Origin: CAYMYN01 sp964394665
Lineage (GTDB): Bacteria > Planctomycetota > UBA1135 > GCA-002686595
Reading direction: 5' to 3'
Length of the DNA: 64,000 nt
Assembly: GCA_964394665.1 (NCBI GenBank)
Contig: CAYMYN010000012.1
Location: 1-64,000 of the forward strand
Shown here piece after piece: positions 34,338 through 43,023 of the stretch. The notes under the pieces were generated by a model. That model saw only the letters and a program-made list of their open reading frames with translations, did no database searches and was not told the origin of the DNA. Positions within the stretch are counted from its first letter, which is position 1; every line of letters starts with the position of its first letter. Position numbers and translations under genes: made by a program.

Positions 34338-35723
34338 TCAGCGCGCGCGGGAGTCGTGGGCGCCCATGTGGGCGAGCACCGGCTCGCCTTCGGCCTCGAG
34401 CAGGCGCAGGCGGATGCGTTGGGTCACGAGGGGAGCGCAGGCGTGCACGCGTTGGCGGCCGATGCTGGTGCCGCGGGCGATCTCCTTCCAGAGGCCGTCG
34501 ACCTCGGCCTCGAGCACGTGGGCGCGCACCCGTTGGCCGCCGAGGGCCAGGTCCTCGGCCAGCACCACGCGGTCGACCGTGCGCGGCTCGCCCAGGTCGA
34601 GCATCGGATGGCGCGCGTCGGCCCAGGCCAGCACCTGCTCGCGCGCGGGGTGCGGCGCGTGACGCCAGGCCAGGGCGCCGCCCAGGCCTTCGAGCGCCGC
34701 GCGCGCCGGGGCGGGAATGTGACCCTCGCGGTCGAGGTCGAGCTGGAGCAGCAGCGTCGCGCCCGCGCCCACCGAGCGCTGCCAGGTCTCCGCGAGCTCG
34801 CGCGCCCCGTAGAGCTTGCCCTTGGGGTCGCGCGCGCGGCTCACGGCGAGGGGCGCGAGCCAACCCCGCAGGTCGGGACGCAGGCGCGGGTCGTGTCCGG
34901 CGGGCGGCGCGAGCAGCAGGGGATCGGGCGCGAAGCCGCGGTCGCCGGGCAACAGGCGCACGTCGGGGAACGGCGTGCCGACGAGCGCGGCGCCCGGTTG
35001 CAGCTCGCGCACGAGCGCTGCCAGCGCCTCGCCGGGCCCGCTGCCCAGGACCTCGCCGGTCTCGGCGTCGCGCATGTCCCAGCCGAAGGGATCGTGCTCC
35101 TCTTCGATCCAGATCAAGGCCAGCGGCCCGTAGCCGATGCACAGCTCGCGCAGTTGCGCCGACAGGCGATCGTGTTGGCGCGCGCGGTCGCCGAAGGCGG
35201 AGCGCGCGCCGGGGCGACCGGGGGTGGCGGCGACGCCGGCGCTGAGGTCCGCCGCGGAGAGCTTGAAGCCCACCGCGAGGCCCGCGGCGCGACAGGCCTC
35301 GACGACCTCGCGCACGAGGTCCCCGCGGCCGTCGCGCCAGGGCGTCATCCCCACGTGGTAGCTCGACGCGGCGCTGGGCCAGAGGCAGAAGCCCGAGGGC
35401 TCGCGCACGCTAAGCACCAGGAGCCGCGCGCCGGCGGCGCGCGCGGCGGCGGCCCAGCTCGCGGCGTCGAGTTGGTCGGGGTGGAAGACCAGCGGCGTCG
35501 GCGTCTGGCGGCGGTCGACGCCGGCGACGGTCGAGAGGCCGAACTCCACCAACAGGCCCCACTCGAGCTCGCCCAACGCGAGTTGGCGCGCGTGGGGCAG
35601 GGGCGCGCGGACGTCGGCCCTCGGGGGCGGGGCAAGGTCGTCGAGCGTCGCGGCCGGGGAGAGCGAGGCGAGGCCGGCGAGCAAACCGCGGGCGACGGGG
35701 GCAAGCAGGGCGTTCATGAACAT
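34338..35723 (-). CDS. Alpha-L-fucosidase-like (GH29) protein with altered active-site motifs
   Basis: The 461-residue protein has an N-terminal hydrophobic segment (probable export) and the GH29 barrel order: 'LEWGLLVEFGLSTVAG' (family W/F-G-xF-xHFG), 'VREPSGFCLWPSAASSYHV' (family KHHDGFCLWPS), 'GDLVREVVEACRAAGLAVGFKLS' (family GD.V.E....C...G...G.Y.S) and 'GPLALIWIEEEHDP' (region of the nucleophile Asp). The invariant H-H-D triad before GF is replaced by E-P-S and the HFG His by Glu (VEFG). A C-terminal beta domain (about 370-461) looks like the usual F5/8-like or sandwich domain. The fold is clear but classical fucosidase activity is doubtful. Confidence 0.65.
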   Translation of the reverse strand: MFMNALLAPVARGLLAGLASLSPAATLDDLAPPPRADVRAPLPHARQLALGELEWGLLVEFGLSTVAGVDRRQTPTPLVFHPDQLDAASWAAAARAAGARLLVLSVREPSGFCLWPSAASSYHVGMTPWRDGRGDLVREVVEACRAAGLAVGFKLSAADLSAGVAATPGRPGARSAFGDRARQHDRLSAQLRELCIGYGPLALIWIEEEHDPFGWDMRDAETGEVLGSGPGEALAALVRELQPGAALVGTPFPDVRLLPGDRGFAPDPLLLAPPAGHDPRLRPDLRGWLAPLAVSRARDPKGKLYGARELAETWQRSVGAGATLLLQLDLDREGHIPAPARAALEGLGGALAWRHAPHPAREQVLAWADARHPMLDLGEPRTVDRVVLAEDLALGGQRVRAHVLEAEVDGLWKEIARGTSIGRQRVHACAPLVTQRIRLRLLEAEGEPVLAHMGAHDSRAR

Positions 35724-35934
35724 GGTGGGGATCCTCCGGGGCCGGAGCTTGCACGGCGCTTACCCCCGATTCCAGGGCCCACGCCGCGCCATTCCGCGGC
35801 GCCGATCGAATGCCCACCGCCGGCCCCGGGAGCGCTTCGCGTGGAGGCCCCGTGCCGCAGGCCCTATCCTGTTCCCCCGCGCGCCGCCCGAGCGCGCTCT
35901 CCTTTCCGATCGCACGAGCCCAGAGGACACGACC

Positions 35935-36678
35935 ATGACCCACATCGACCGTCTCTCCCGCCGTCAACTCGTCCAAGGCGCCGCCGCGCTGACCCTGGGC
36001 GCCGGCATCGTGCGCGTCGCCGGAGCCTGCGCCGCCCCGCAGCCCGAGGGCACCCTCGTCCCGCGCGGCGCGGACGGCCCCTTCGAGCTGCCGCCCCTGC
36101 CCTACCCCGAGAACGCCCTCGACCCGGTCATCACGCCGCTGACGATCTCGTTCCACTACGCCAAGCACCACAAGGGATACCTCGACAACCTGAACCGCAT
36201 GGTGGCCGGCACGCCGCACGCCGAGGCCAGCCTCGAGGAGGTCATCCGCGCCTCCGGCGCCGACCCCGCGCAGAAGGGCCTGTTCAACAACGCCGCGCAG
36301 GTCTGGAACCACACCTTCTACTGGAACTCGCTCACGCCCGACGGCGGCGGCAAGCCCGAGGGCGAGCTCGCCAAGCGCATCGAGCGCGACTTCGGCTCCT
36401 TCGAACAGTTCAGCGCGGAGTTCGCGCGCGTCAGCACCACGCAGTTCGCCAGCGGCTGGGGTTGGCTGGTCGAGGACGGCGCCGGCAAGCTCTCGGTGAT
36501 GTCGACGGGTAACGCGGACCTGCCGCTGATGCACGGCAAGCGCGCGCTGCTCACGATCGACGTCTGGGAGCACGCCTACTACCTCGATCACCAGAACCGC
36601 CGCGCGGACTACGTGCGCCTCTTGATCGAGAAGCTCGCGAACTGGCGCTTCGCGGCCGCGAACCTCTCGAAGGCCTGA
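35935..36678 (+). CDS. Exported Fe/Mn superoxide dismutase (Tat signal)
   Basis: The 247-residue protein starts at ATG 35935. It has a twin-arginine signal (LSRRQLVQGAAALTLGAG) followed by VAGAC, a weak lipobox. The mature part is a full SOD: 'LPPLPYPENALDPVI', 'FHYAKHHKGYLDNLN' (two metal-ligand His regions), 'NAAQVWNHTFYWNSL', and 'LTIDVWEHAYYLDHQNRRADYV' (last metal ligands Asp and His). It removes superoxide outside the cytoplasm; Tat export means the metal is loaded before translocation. Fe versus Mn cannot be settled by eye. Confidence 0.9.
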   Translation: MTHIDRLSRRQLVQGAAALTLGAGIVRVAGACAAPQPEGTLVPRGADGPFELPPLPYPENALDPVITPLTISFHYAKHHKGYLDNLNRMVAGTPHAEASLEEVIRASGADPAQKGLFNNAAQVWNHTFYWNSLTPDGGGKPEGELAKRIERDFGSFEQFSAEFARVSTTQFASGWGWLVEDGAGKLSVMSTGNADLPLMHGKRALLTIDVWEHAYYLDHQNRRADYVRLLIEKLANWRFAAANLSKA

Positions 36679-36770
36679 ATCGGCCGCACCGCGGTACCCT
36701 AGGCGGGGGTCCGGGCGATGGACGTCCGGGCCCCCGCGTCGCATCCCAACCACCCGGCGCCCGGACCCCC

Positions 36771-38432
36771 ATGAAAGCGCTCCCCGTCCTCATCCTGCTC
36801 TGCGGCTGCGCCGCGACGAACGAACCCGCGCGGCTCGAGGCGCGCGACGCGGCGGCGGTGAACCCGGGCGTGCCCGAGGTCGCGCTCGAGCGCGCTCCGC
36901 TGGTCCTGGGCGAGCACACGCTCGAGCGCCGCCGGCTCGCCAACGGCCTCGAGGCGCTGGCCCTGCGCGATGACGGCGAGGCCCACGCCGGCCGCGCCAG
37001 CGTGCACGTCGTCTACGGCGTGGGCCGGCGCATGGAGGGGCCGCTGACCAGCGGGCTCGCGCACCTGGTCGAGCACGCCATGTTCATCGGCTCGTCGAAG
37101 GTCGGCCCGGACGAACACGACGGGCGCCTGAAAGCCCTGGGCGCCGAGAGCAACGCCTACACCCGCGACGACTACACGGCCTACTACGGTGCGCGCTTCC
37201 CGATCGCGTCGCTGGCGGAAGTCCTGGAGCTCGAGGCCGACCGCATGGCCGGGGTGCGCTGGGAGCAGGGCCCGTACGAGCACGAACGCTGGCGCCTCGA
37301 GCGCGAGGAAACGAACACCTCGACCGCCGGCGACGCGCGCGAGGCCCTGCTCGCGAGCCTCGTCTTCCGCCGCCATCCCTACGGCGTGGGGGTGCTCGAC
37401 GCCGACGGGCACACCCAGGCGCCGCGCGCGCCGCTCGAGGTCGCGCGCGCCTTCCACGAGCTCTGGTACCGGCCCGAGCGCGCCGCCGTGCTCGTGCTCG
37501 GCGACCTCGACCCGCGGGAGGCCCTCGACGCGATCGAGGCCGCCTTCGCCGCCATCCCGCGCGGCGGCCCCGTGCCCGGCGTGCCCGAGGAACCCGTCGA
37601 CCTCCTGGGGGGCGAGGCGTGCCTGCCGAGCGACCTGCTCGCCGAGCGCGTCGTGCTGGCCTGGGTCGGGCCCGCGCGGCGCGAGGGCGAGGGCGGTCTG
37701 CGCGATCGCCTGGCCTTGGAGACCCTGGCGCGCATCACCGCCCGCGCCGCGGCGCGCGAGGGCGCCGACGTCTCGTTCTCGATGGGCGGACGCCTCGATC
37801 GCGACCTGTTCCGCCTGAGCGCCGCGGGCGAGGGCGCGGACGAACGCCTGGCGCATTGGCATCGGCGTCTGATCGACGGGGAGGTGCACCCCGCCGAGCT
37901 CGAGCGCGAGATCGAGACGCAGATCCGCGAGGTGCGCGAGCTGCCCCTCGCGGGGCGGCCCTACTTCTCGCTCGCCGCTTCGCTCGCCATCGACCACGCC
38001 CTGGGCGAACCCGACCACCTGGTCGAGCGCGAGGCGGCCCTCGCCGCTCTGCGCCCCGCGGACCTCTCCGCCGCCGCCGCGCGCTGGCTCGACCCCCAGC
38101 GCCGCTGGACGATCCGCTTCGTGCCCGACCGCGAGGGCAGCGTCGAGTTGCCCGAGGAGCGCGAGGAGCTGACCGAGTTCGCGCGCCGCGCCGCCGCCTC
38201 GGGCGACCGCGCCCTGGCGGTCGCGGCCTACGAGCGCCTGCTCGAGGGCACCGAGAGCTCGATGTGGCAGGTGATCTTCCTCTACGAGATGGCCGCCCAA
38301 CGCATGGACCAGGGCGACCTCGAAGGCGCCGACCGCGACCTCCGCCGAGCCCTGGCCCTGGTCGACTACCCCGCCGTGCGCCAACTCCTCGAGGAGGTCG
38401 AGCGCCGCGTTGTGGGCGTGCGCCAGGAGTGA
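36771..38432 (+). CDS. M16-family metallopeptidase lipoprotein
   Basis: The 553-residue protein begins MKALPVLILLCGCAA, a lipoprotein signal. The inverted zinc motif HxxEH is at 98-102 (AHLVEHAMFIGSS) with the distal Glu in 'RLEREETN' (about 177-180), as in active M16 peptidases (pitrilysin/PqqL group). A second, inactive M16 domain begins near residue 285 ('LAERVVLAWVGPARREGEGGL'), and a short TPR-like tail follows ('DRALAVAAYERLLEG', 'DLEGADRDLRRALALV'). It probably degrades peptides in the periplasm. It lies 92 bp after the SOD gene and may be co-transcribed. Confidence 0.85.
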   Translation: MKALPVLILLCGCAATNEPARLEARDAAAVNPGVPEVALERAPLVLGEHTLERRRLANGLEALALRDDGEAHAGRASVHVVYGVGRRMEGPLTSGLAHLVEHAMFIGSSKVGPDEHDGRLKALGAESNAYTRDDYTAYYGARFPIASLAEVLELEADRMAGVRWEQGPYEHERWRLEREETNTSTAGDAREALLASLVFRRHPYGVGVLDADGHTQAPRAPLEVARAFHELWYRPERAAVLVLGDLDPREALDAIEAAFAAIPRGGPVPGVPEEPVDLLGGEACLPSDLLAERVVLAWVGPARREGEGGLRDRLALETLARITARAAAREGADVSFSMGGRLDRDLFRLSAAGEGADERLAHWHRRLIDGEVHPAELEREIETQIREVRELPLAGRPYFSLAASLAIDHALGEPDHLVEREAALAALRPADLSAAAARWLDPQRRWTIRFVPDREGSVELPEEREELTEFARRAAASGDRALAVAAYERLLEGTESSMWQVIFLYEMAAQRMDQGDLEGADRDLRRALALVDYPAVRQLLEEVERRVVGVRQE

Positions 38433-38514
38433 GCGCGGCCCGGGCGGGGTGCCGCACGCCTGCCCTGGGAACCCGCGGCAGGGTCTCGGCACGTTCCGGG
38501 AACTCTGAGCGCTT

Positions 38515-38541
38515 GCACGTTCGAACTCGGCCCGAACGTGC
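38515..38541 (+). terminator. Hairpin after the M16 gene
   Basis: GCACGTTCG (38515-38523), 9-nt loop, CGAACGTGC (38533-38541), then TTCT. The 9-bp stem is perfect. It lies 83 bp after the M16 stop and 92 bp before the next start, so it could terminate the upstream gene or be a regulator site for the downstream one. Confidence 0.4.
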
Positions 38542-38632
38542 TTCTCGATCGGCGGGGGCGGGGCTGTGGGAATCAACGAGGGCCGGATAGGCACCGAGCG
38601 TCGCTCGAGCTCTCGGACGTCAAGGACCCATC

Positions 38633-39487
38633 ATGCTGCGCACCCTCCTGTTCCACGGTCTGGGCTCCATCCTGTGTTGCGCGCCGGCCTTCGCCCAGTG
38701 TGGGGGCGAGTCGTGGGCGGAGCTGCACGCGCCCGGAGCTGCGTCGGACGAGTTCTTCGGTGAGACGGTGCGTGGTGACGGTGTGCGGCTGGTGGTCGGT
38801 GCGTAGGGTCAGGATCGGGGCGGCTCCGACGGGGGCGCGGCTTGGGTCTTTGTCTTCGAGGGCGGCGGGTGGGTGCTCGAAGGTGAACTCGTCGTGCCCG
38901 GGCCCGATCCGACGACGGCCGGCGATCACTTCGGCCACTCGGCCGCGGTGTGGGGCGAGCGCGTCGTCGGCGGCGCCTGGGTCCACGCGCAGGAGCTGCA
39001 CGCGTCCGATCCGAACCCGACCGACTGCGCCATCCTCGACTGCACGGGAAACGAGGGGATCGCTCCGCCCTGCCCCTGCGCGAACCCGGGCGCGGCGGGG
39101 GAGGGCTGCGCCAACTCGACTGGTGCCGGCGCACGCGCAGGCATTTCGGGCTCGACGAGCCTCAGCACGGCGGACCTCTCGCTCATGATGGACGGCCTTC
39201 CGAGCGGCCAGTTCGAGATCTTCTTCAGCGGGCTGAATGCGTTCGCCGTGACCTTCGCCGACGGCCTGCGCTGCGCGGGCGGCGCGCTGCGCCGTTCGTC
39301 GGTGCTCGGGAGCGGCGCGGCGGGCAGCGTGAGCCTCGTCGACGCCCTCGGCGCGGGGGGCCTGTGCGCTGGACCCGCCGAGCTCGGCGCGACGCGCCAC
39401 ATCCAGGGTTGGTACCGCGATCCCTCCGGCCCCTGCGGCGGCGGCTCGAACCTCTCGAACGCGATCGCGGCACCGCTCGCGCCCTGA
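38633..39487 (+). pseudogene. Secreted FG-GAP/CTD protein gene with in-frame amber codon
   Basis: From ATG 38633 the frame encodes a signal peptide (MLRTLLFHGLGSILCCAPAFAQ) and one FG-GAP repeat ('ASDEFFGETVRGDGVRLVVGA'), then TAG at codon 58 (38804-38806), then continues in the same frame 'GQDRGGSDGGAAWVFVFEGGGW' and a second repeat, and ends with the Cys/Gly CTD ('CPCANPGAAGEGCANS', 'FADGLRCAGG', 'HIQGWYRDP'). FG-GAP proteins usually read VVGAY(G/P)G at the interrupted place, so TAC to TAG is likely. Intact relatives have five to seven repeats; here barely two remain, so the gene also looks contracted. Either a decaying paralogue or a sequence error on a short gene. Confidence 0.7.
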
Positions 39488-39956
39488 GCCCACGGTCGAG
39501 CTCGACCGATTCACGGGGCCGGCGTAGCGGGTGAACGCCCCGATCCCCGTGGCCCGTCACGGTGAGCGCAGGGTCGTCGGGTGGGGCCGTGGGCCGACCG
39601 GAGCCGACCCGGGGGCGCACCTACCCTCCCCGGCCGCTCGTCGGCCCGCCGGGTAACGGAATTCGTCGAGCGATTCCTGGGGGGCACGGGCCGCGCAGCG
39701 GTGGAACCGCGACATCGACGGCCCCTCAGGCCGGGTGCTGCTGGGAGGTCGTGACCCACCCGACGAACGAAGCGGGATCCGCTCCTGGCGTCACGCGAGC
39801 TCGCGGCCTACTCGGCCCAACCAACGCGACCTTCCCTGGGGTCAGGGTGCCCGCTTCCGCTGCGACTCTCCCGTCCGGTCGGCGCGGCCGGGTGGATCGC
39901 CCGCACCCCTGCCGCCGGCCGATGTCACGGGCACGCGACGGCCCCTGGCCGTCGTC
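39488..39956. other. Intergenic region between convergent genes; two hairpins
   Basis: The 469-bp stretch has no convincing gene. A 16-bp perfect palindrome CGGTCGAGCTCGACCG lies 6 bp after the left gene's stop (39493-39508). A second stem-loop abuts the right gene (39936-39954). Both fit transcription ends. The middle 400 bp shows no RNA gene or repeat that I can recognise. Confidence 0.45.
39936..39954 (-). terminator. Hairpin directly after the rhomboid gene
   Basis: On the + strand CGACGGCC (39936-39943), loop CCT, GGCCGTCG (39947-39954): a perfect 8-bp stem starting 2 bp beyond the rhomboid stop codon. No U-tract follows. Confidence 0.45.
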
Positions 39957-41000
39957 CTACTGCGGCGGCTGGAACCCGTGGGATCGGGCTTGTTCCGCGG
40001 CGTGGTTCGAAGCGTCGACCCGACCCGACCTCCAGTAGGCGATCGCCAGGTTCTGCCACGCTCTTCCGAGCCCCGTTTGGCCGGGATCCTGCTGATAGAG
40101 CTCGATCGCCCGCAGCAGCGGTTCCACGGCATCCTCCGGGCGACCTGCTTCGATGAAGATGACGCCGAGCATCTCGACCGCTTCGCCGTACCACGGAGCG
40201 TTGCGAGCCGCGCGCGAGGCGAGTCGCTCCCCGTGCTCGAACCGTCCCTCCTCGAGGGCGAGGCGCGACTCGAACAAGTCCATCTGGGGATCCCCGCCGA
40301 ACGGGACCCGAGTCCGGAGCTCGAGGCCCGCGAGCGAGAGCAGCAGCAGGGAACTCGTCAGGCCGACCAGCCAGACGCGCCGCGCGCGGGAGAAGGCCGC
40401 CTGCGCGAGCAGTGCTCCCGCGAGGGCACCCGCGGCGTGCGCGACGTTCCCGATCAACCAGACTCCCGTGAGGGTCATCGCGACGCAGAGCAGGAACCAA
40501 ACCGCGATCCAGATGACATCAGGGCGTTGCACGGTGGCGGCGTACTTCGAGTCCTTGCGCGCCGCCACGGCGAGGAACGCGAACAAGCCGAAGCCGATGC
40601 CCGAGAGTCCGATCCCGGGAACGTCGAACGCGAACTGCGCCACGCTGCTGAAGATGCCTGTCGCCAGGTAGAGCAGGAGCGTGAATGACGTGCCCGCCAG
40701 GACTTCGAGCGCACGGCCATAACGCCAGAAGAAGCCGAGATTGAGGGCGAGGTGCAGCCAATCACCGTGCAACCCCAAGGCGGCGAACCACCGCCAAGGT
40801 TCCGCGTCCAACAACCAGGGCGAAGGGCTGCCCCAACTTCCGTCCTCGCTCGTCCAGCGCAGCAGGCTGAGCACGCCCGCCGCGACGCAGGCGGCTCCCG
40901 TGACGGGCGTGTGCAGAGCCTGCACGACGAGGCCAGGTTCGTCCCGTTGCGGTTCAGGACGTGAGCCCGTATCGCGCGGCGCGTCGCCAGGGATCGTCAT
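39957..41000 (-). CDS. Rhomboid intramembrane serine protease with TPR tail
   Basis: From ATG 41000 (a GTG at 41021 is the alternative) the product is 347 residues with about six membrane helices (30-240). Rhomboid motifs are 'HGDWLHLALNLGFFWRYGRALE' (HxxxxHxxxN region), 'GIGLSGIGFGLFAF' with catalytic Ser133, and 'IGNVAHAAGALAGALLAQ' with catalytic His188. It cleaves membrane proteins within the bilayer. The cytosolic or periplasmic C-terminal part (about 265-347) has TPR-like helices ('RLASRAARNAPWYGEAVEMLGVIFIEAGRPEDAVEPLLRAI'), probably for partner binding. Substrates unknown; the several surface-protein genes nearby are only circumstantial candidates. Confidence 0.85.
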   Translation of the reverse strand: MTIPGDAPRDTGSRPEPQRDEPGLVVQALHTPVTGAACVAAGVLSLLRWTSEDGSWGSPSPWLLDAEPWRWFAALGLHGDWLHLALNLGFFWRYGRALEVLAGTSFTLLLYLATGIFSSVAQFAFDVPGIGLSGIGFGLFAFLAVAARKDSKYAATVQRPDVIWIAVWFLLCVAMTLTGVWLIGNVAHAAGALAGALLAQAAFSRARRVWLVGLTSSLLLLSLAGLELRTRVPFGGDPQMDLFESRLALEEGRFEHGERLASRAARNAPWYGEAVEMLGVIFIEAGRPEDAVEPLLRAIELYQQDPGQTGLGRAWQNLAIAYWRSGRVDASNHAAEQARSHGFQPPQ

Positions 41001-41309
41001 CGGTGGGCAGGCCGCGACCACGGGCGCGACTTCGGGCTGGAAGCCTAACGCGTCGAGCGTACGGCGCCCAAGTGCGCCCGTCCAAGACTCGCCGTCTCGT
41101 TGGCTTCAAGCAGCCCGACTGCTGCGACCCGCTGGTCGCGATCGAGCAACGCGAACTGCGCGAACTCGATCGCACATCGTCCGCCGGACGGCGCCATCGA
41201 AACAAGATGTGCAGCGTGGCGATTCGGCTGACCCGGCGGGGGTGGGTGGAGGCTCGCTCCACGCGTCCCGTGGGTTGCAGCTCGCGCTCCAACCCCGGCC
41301 GGCCCGACT
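41001..41309. other. Intergenic region upstream of the rhomboid gene
   Basis: The 309-bp region must hold the rhomboid promoter and the end of the lipoprotein operon. CCGGCCC (41299-41305) and GGGCCGG (41314-41320) flank the DUF799 stop codon and could form a weak terminator. No gene is visible. Confidence 0.35.
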
Positions 41310-41987
41310 TCAGGGGCCGGCGAGCTTGGCCTGGTCCGCCCGGCGGCGTTCCTGATCCGCGGCGTGGTTGGGATGGTAGGGGCCGAGCAGCAGGCCGTCG
41401 TGGTCGGCGTGGAAGACCGTCTGGTTGAGGCGCGGGGCGAGCTGGCGGCTCGGATTGCCCATGGAGGAGGCGATCTGGCCGACGACGGCGGAGACGAGCA
41501 TGCCAAGTCCGCTCGATTGGCCCTGACTCGAATCCGAGCGTGCCGCGCCAGATCCGCGCCACAGCTCGACGCCATCGCGCAGGTCGACCAGGCGGCACTC
41601 GATCGCCACCTCCGTCGCCGAGTTGATCACCTGGTAGCTCGTGCCCCAGCGCGTGATCGTCACGTAGAGCACGGCGTCGGCGCCGAAGACCTCGTGCAGC
41701 TTCGCCGGCGAGACCATGTGCATCTCGCCCGGCGTCGGCAGGCCGTTCTCCTTCAGGATCCCGTCGACCATCGCGACCGGGAAGACGTAGTAGCCGCGCT
41801 CGGCCAGGGGCCGCGTCACCGTGGCCAGCCACTCGTAGGGCCCGTCCACCTCGGTCGTCGTGTCCAGGGGCGGGAGCACCAGGATGGAGCGCGGCGAATG
41901 GGCGAGGAAGGCGCCGTAGTCGTGCGGTGGGCGCGTCGAGGCGCAGGAGGTGAGCGCGGCGAGCGCCAGTGCGAGCAGGAGCCTCAC
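41310..41987 (-). CDS. DUF799 (GNA1162-like) lipoprotein
   Basis: Starting at GTG 41987, overlapping the previous stop, the 225-residue product has a lipoprotein signal (LLLALALAALTSCAS). The body, 'SPRSILVLPPLDTTTEVDGPYEWLATVTRPLAERGYYVFPVAMVDGILKENGLPTPGEMH' then 'LHEVFGADAVLYVTITRWGTSYQVINSATEV' and 'VDLRDGVELWRGSGAA', is the DUF799/GNA1162 family, structurally TolB-N/CsgG-like. Members sit with CsgG-type and DUF4810 lipoproteins in Neisseria and others and are proposed to form an outer-membrane or envelope assembly. Last gene of a three-gene operon. Confidence 0.88.
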   Translation of the reverse strand: MRLLLALALAALTSCASTRPPHDYGAFLAHSPRSILVLPPLDTTTEVDGPYEWLATVTRPLAERGYYVFPVAMVDGILKENGLPTPGEMHMVSPAKLHEVFGADAVLYVTITRWGTSYQVINSATEVAIECRLVDLRDGVELWRGSGAARSDSSQGQSSGLGMLVSAVVGQIASSMGNPSRQLAPRLNQTVFHADHDGLLLGPYHPNHAADQERRRADQAKLAGP

Positions 41988-42331
41988 CGCCCCATCCTCC
42001 GCAGGCACCCGTCCAGGAACACCGCGCTCTCCGGGTAGAGACGCTTCTCGATCTCGAATTGCTGCGCCGCGGACTGGACGTTGCCGGTGATCGCGTAGAG
42101 ATAGCCGAGGTGCGCGTGCACGCCTGGCGCGACCGGGCGCCCCTTGGCATCGGCCTCCTCGATCTCGGCCGAGAGCGTGCGGATGTCCTCGCCCACCTCG
42201 CTGCTGCTGGAGGCCACGAAGTAGCGATAGGCGCGCTCTTCGTAGGAACCCCAGGCGTAGAGCCCGCTGTCGGCAGCGCGGCAACCCGCCGCGACGAGGA
42301 GCAGCGGGAGGATCAGGCCGCGCGGGCTCAT
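41984..42331 (-). CDS. DUF4810 lipoprotein
   Basis: The 115-residue product begins MSPRGLILPLLLVAAGC, a clear lipobox. 'GLYAWGSYEERAYRYF' followed by 'ADAKGRPVAPGVHAHLGYLYAITGNVQSAAQQFEIEKRLYPESAVFLDGCLRR' is the DUF4810 pattern, which contains a TPR-like helical pair. It overlaps both neighbours by 4 bp, the tightest form of translational coupling, and is always found with CsgG- and DUF799-type proteins. Likely an adaptor in that envelope complex. Confidence 0.88.
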   Translation of the reverse strand: MSPRGLILPLLLVAAGCRAADSGLYAWGSYEERAYRYFVASSSSEVGEDIRTLSAEIEEADAKGRPVAPGVHAHLGYLYAITGNVQSAAQQFEIEKRLYPESAVFLDGCLRRMGR

Positions 42332-43023
42332 CGTGCTTTCGTGGGACTCCAGGCCCCACGCTCGAGCCCGACCACCAGTTTCTCGACCGCGTCGGCGATC
42401 GAGAGATCGAGCACCTTGCCGTTCAGCGTCGAGTCGTAGCCGCTCGTGCTGCCGAAGCCGAGCACTTCGCGATCGTCGAGGTCGTACTCCCCTGCGCCCT
42501 GCACGGCGTACACGACGCGCGAAGTGCGCACGTCGACGACGTTGACCGAGACGACCGAATAGGCGCGCTGCTTCTTGCCCTTGCCGAGGATCCCGAATAG
42601 CTGTTCGTCGCCCGTGGTGCGGCGCCCGAATTCGGTGACTTGGCCGGTCAAGACCAACTCGGCTCCGGCCAGCTCCTGCTCGGTCCCGGTCAGCGCGCTC
42701 TCGTCGGCGATCGCCTGCATGTTGTCGCGGTCGACGAGATCGAACCGGTTCGACTGCGCGAGGCGCGTCATCAGGATCGTCTTCGCTTGACCTCCCAGCA
42801 CGTCCGAGCCCTCGGCGAAGATGCCGCGCAGGTAGGGCGAGGTGTTCTCGAACTTGCCGATCACGATGACGTAGCGAGGACCGTTGTAGCTCGTGCGGGC
42901 GCTCGCCACCTCATGCTTGTCGAGCTTGCGGCTGGACTCGGTGCTGGAACAGGCAGCCAGCAGCATCAGTCCGAGGAGCCAACAAGCCGTCATCGAGGCC
43001 ATTCCCTGTTCTCGAGCGAACAT
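42328..43023 (-). CDS. CsgG/HfaB-family lipoprotein
   Basis: I place the start at ATG 43023, 5 nt after an AAGGA; ATG 43029 is equally usable. The 231-residue product has a lipoprotein signal (WLLGLMLLAACSS) and the CsgG core: 'RYVIVIGKFENTSPYLRGIF', 'AKTILMTRLAQSNRFDLVDRDNMQAIADE', 'AELVLTGQVTEFGRRT', 'AYSVVSVNVVDVRTSRVVYAVQGAGEYDL', 'DSTLNGKVLDLSIADAVEKLVVGLE'. CsgG forms a nonameric outer-membrane pore for curli export. No curli subunits are present here, so this belongs to the non-curli CsgG/DUF4810/DUF799 system. Confidence 0.9.
   Translation of the reverse strand: MFAREQGMASMTACWLLGLMLLAACSSTESSRKLDKHEVASARTSYNGPRYVIVIGKFENTSPYLRGIFAEGSDVLGGQAKTILMTRLAQSNRFDLVDRDNMQAIADESALTGTEQELAGAELVLTGQVTEFGRRTTGDEQLFGILGKGKKQRAYSVVSVNVVDVRTSRVVYAVQGAGEYDLDDREVLGFGSTSGYDSTLNGKVLDLSIADAVEKLVVGLERGAWSPTKAR

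Noticed and set aside
5787..38806. Reassignment of TAG to an amino acid in this organism
   Set aside because: TAG ends genes at the expected places, for example the glnA-like gene (2499-2501) and the CTD gene at 9717-9719. Two isolated interior TAGs are better explained by mutation or base error.
39562..39950. Possible small gene in the 469-bp gap between the FG-GAP pseudogene and the rhomboid gene
   Set aside because: Frames there have no ribosome-binding site, signal or recognisable motif, and their composition resembles translated GC-rich noncoding sequence.
42328..43023. Curli secretion system
   Set aside because: CsgG-family protein is present, but no CsgA/B/E/F genes are near; the neighbours are DUF4810 and DUF799, which define a different conserved operon.
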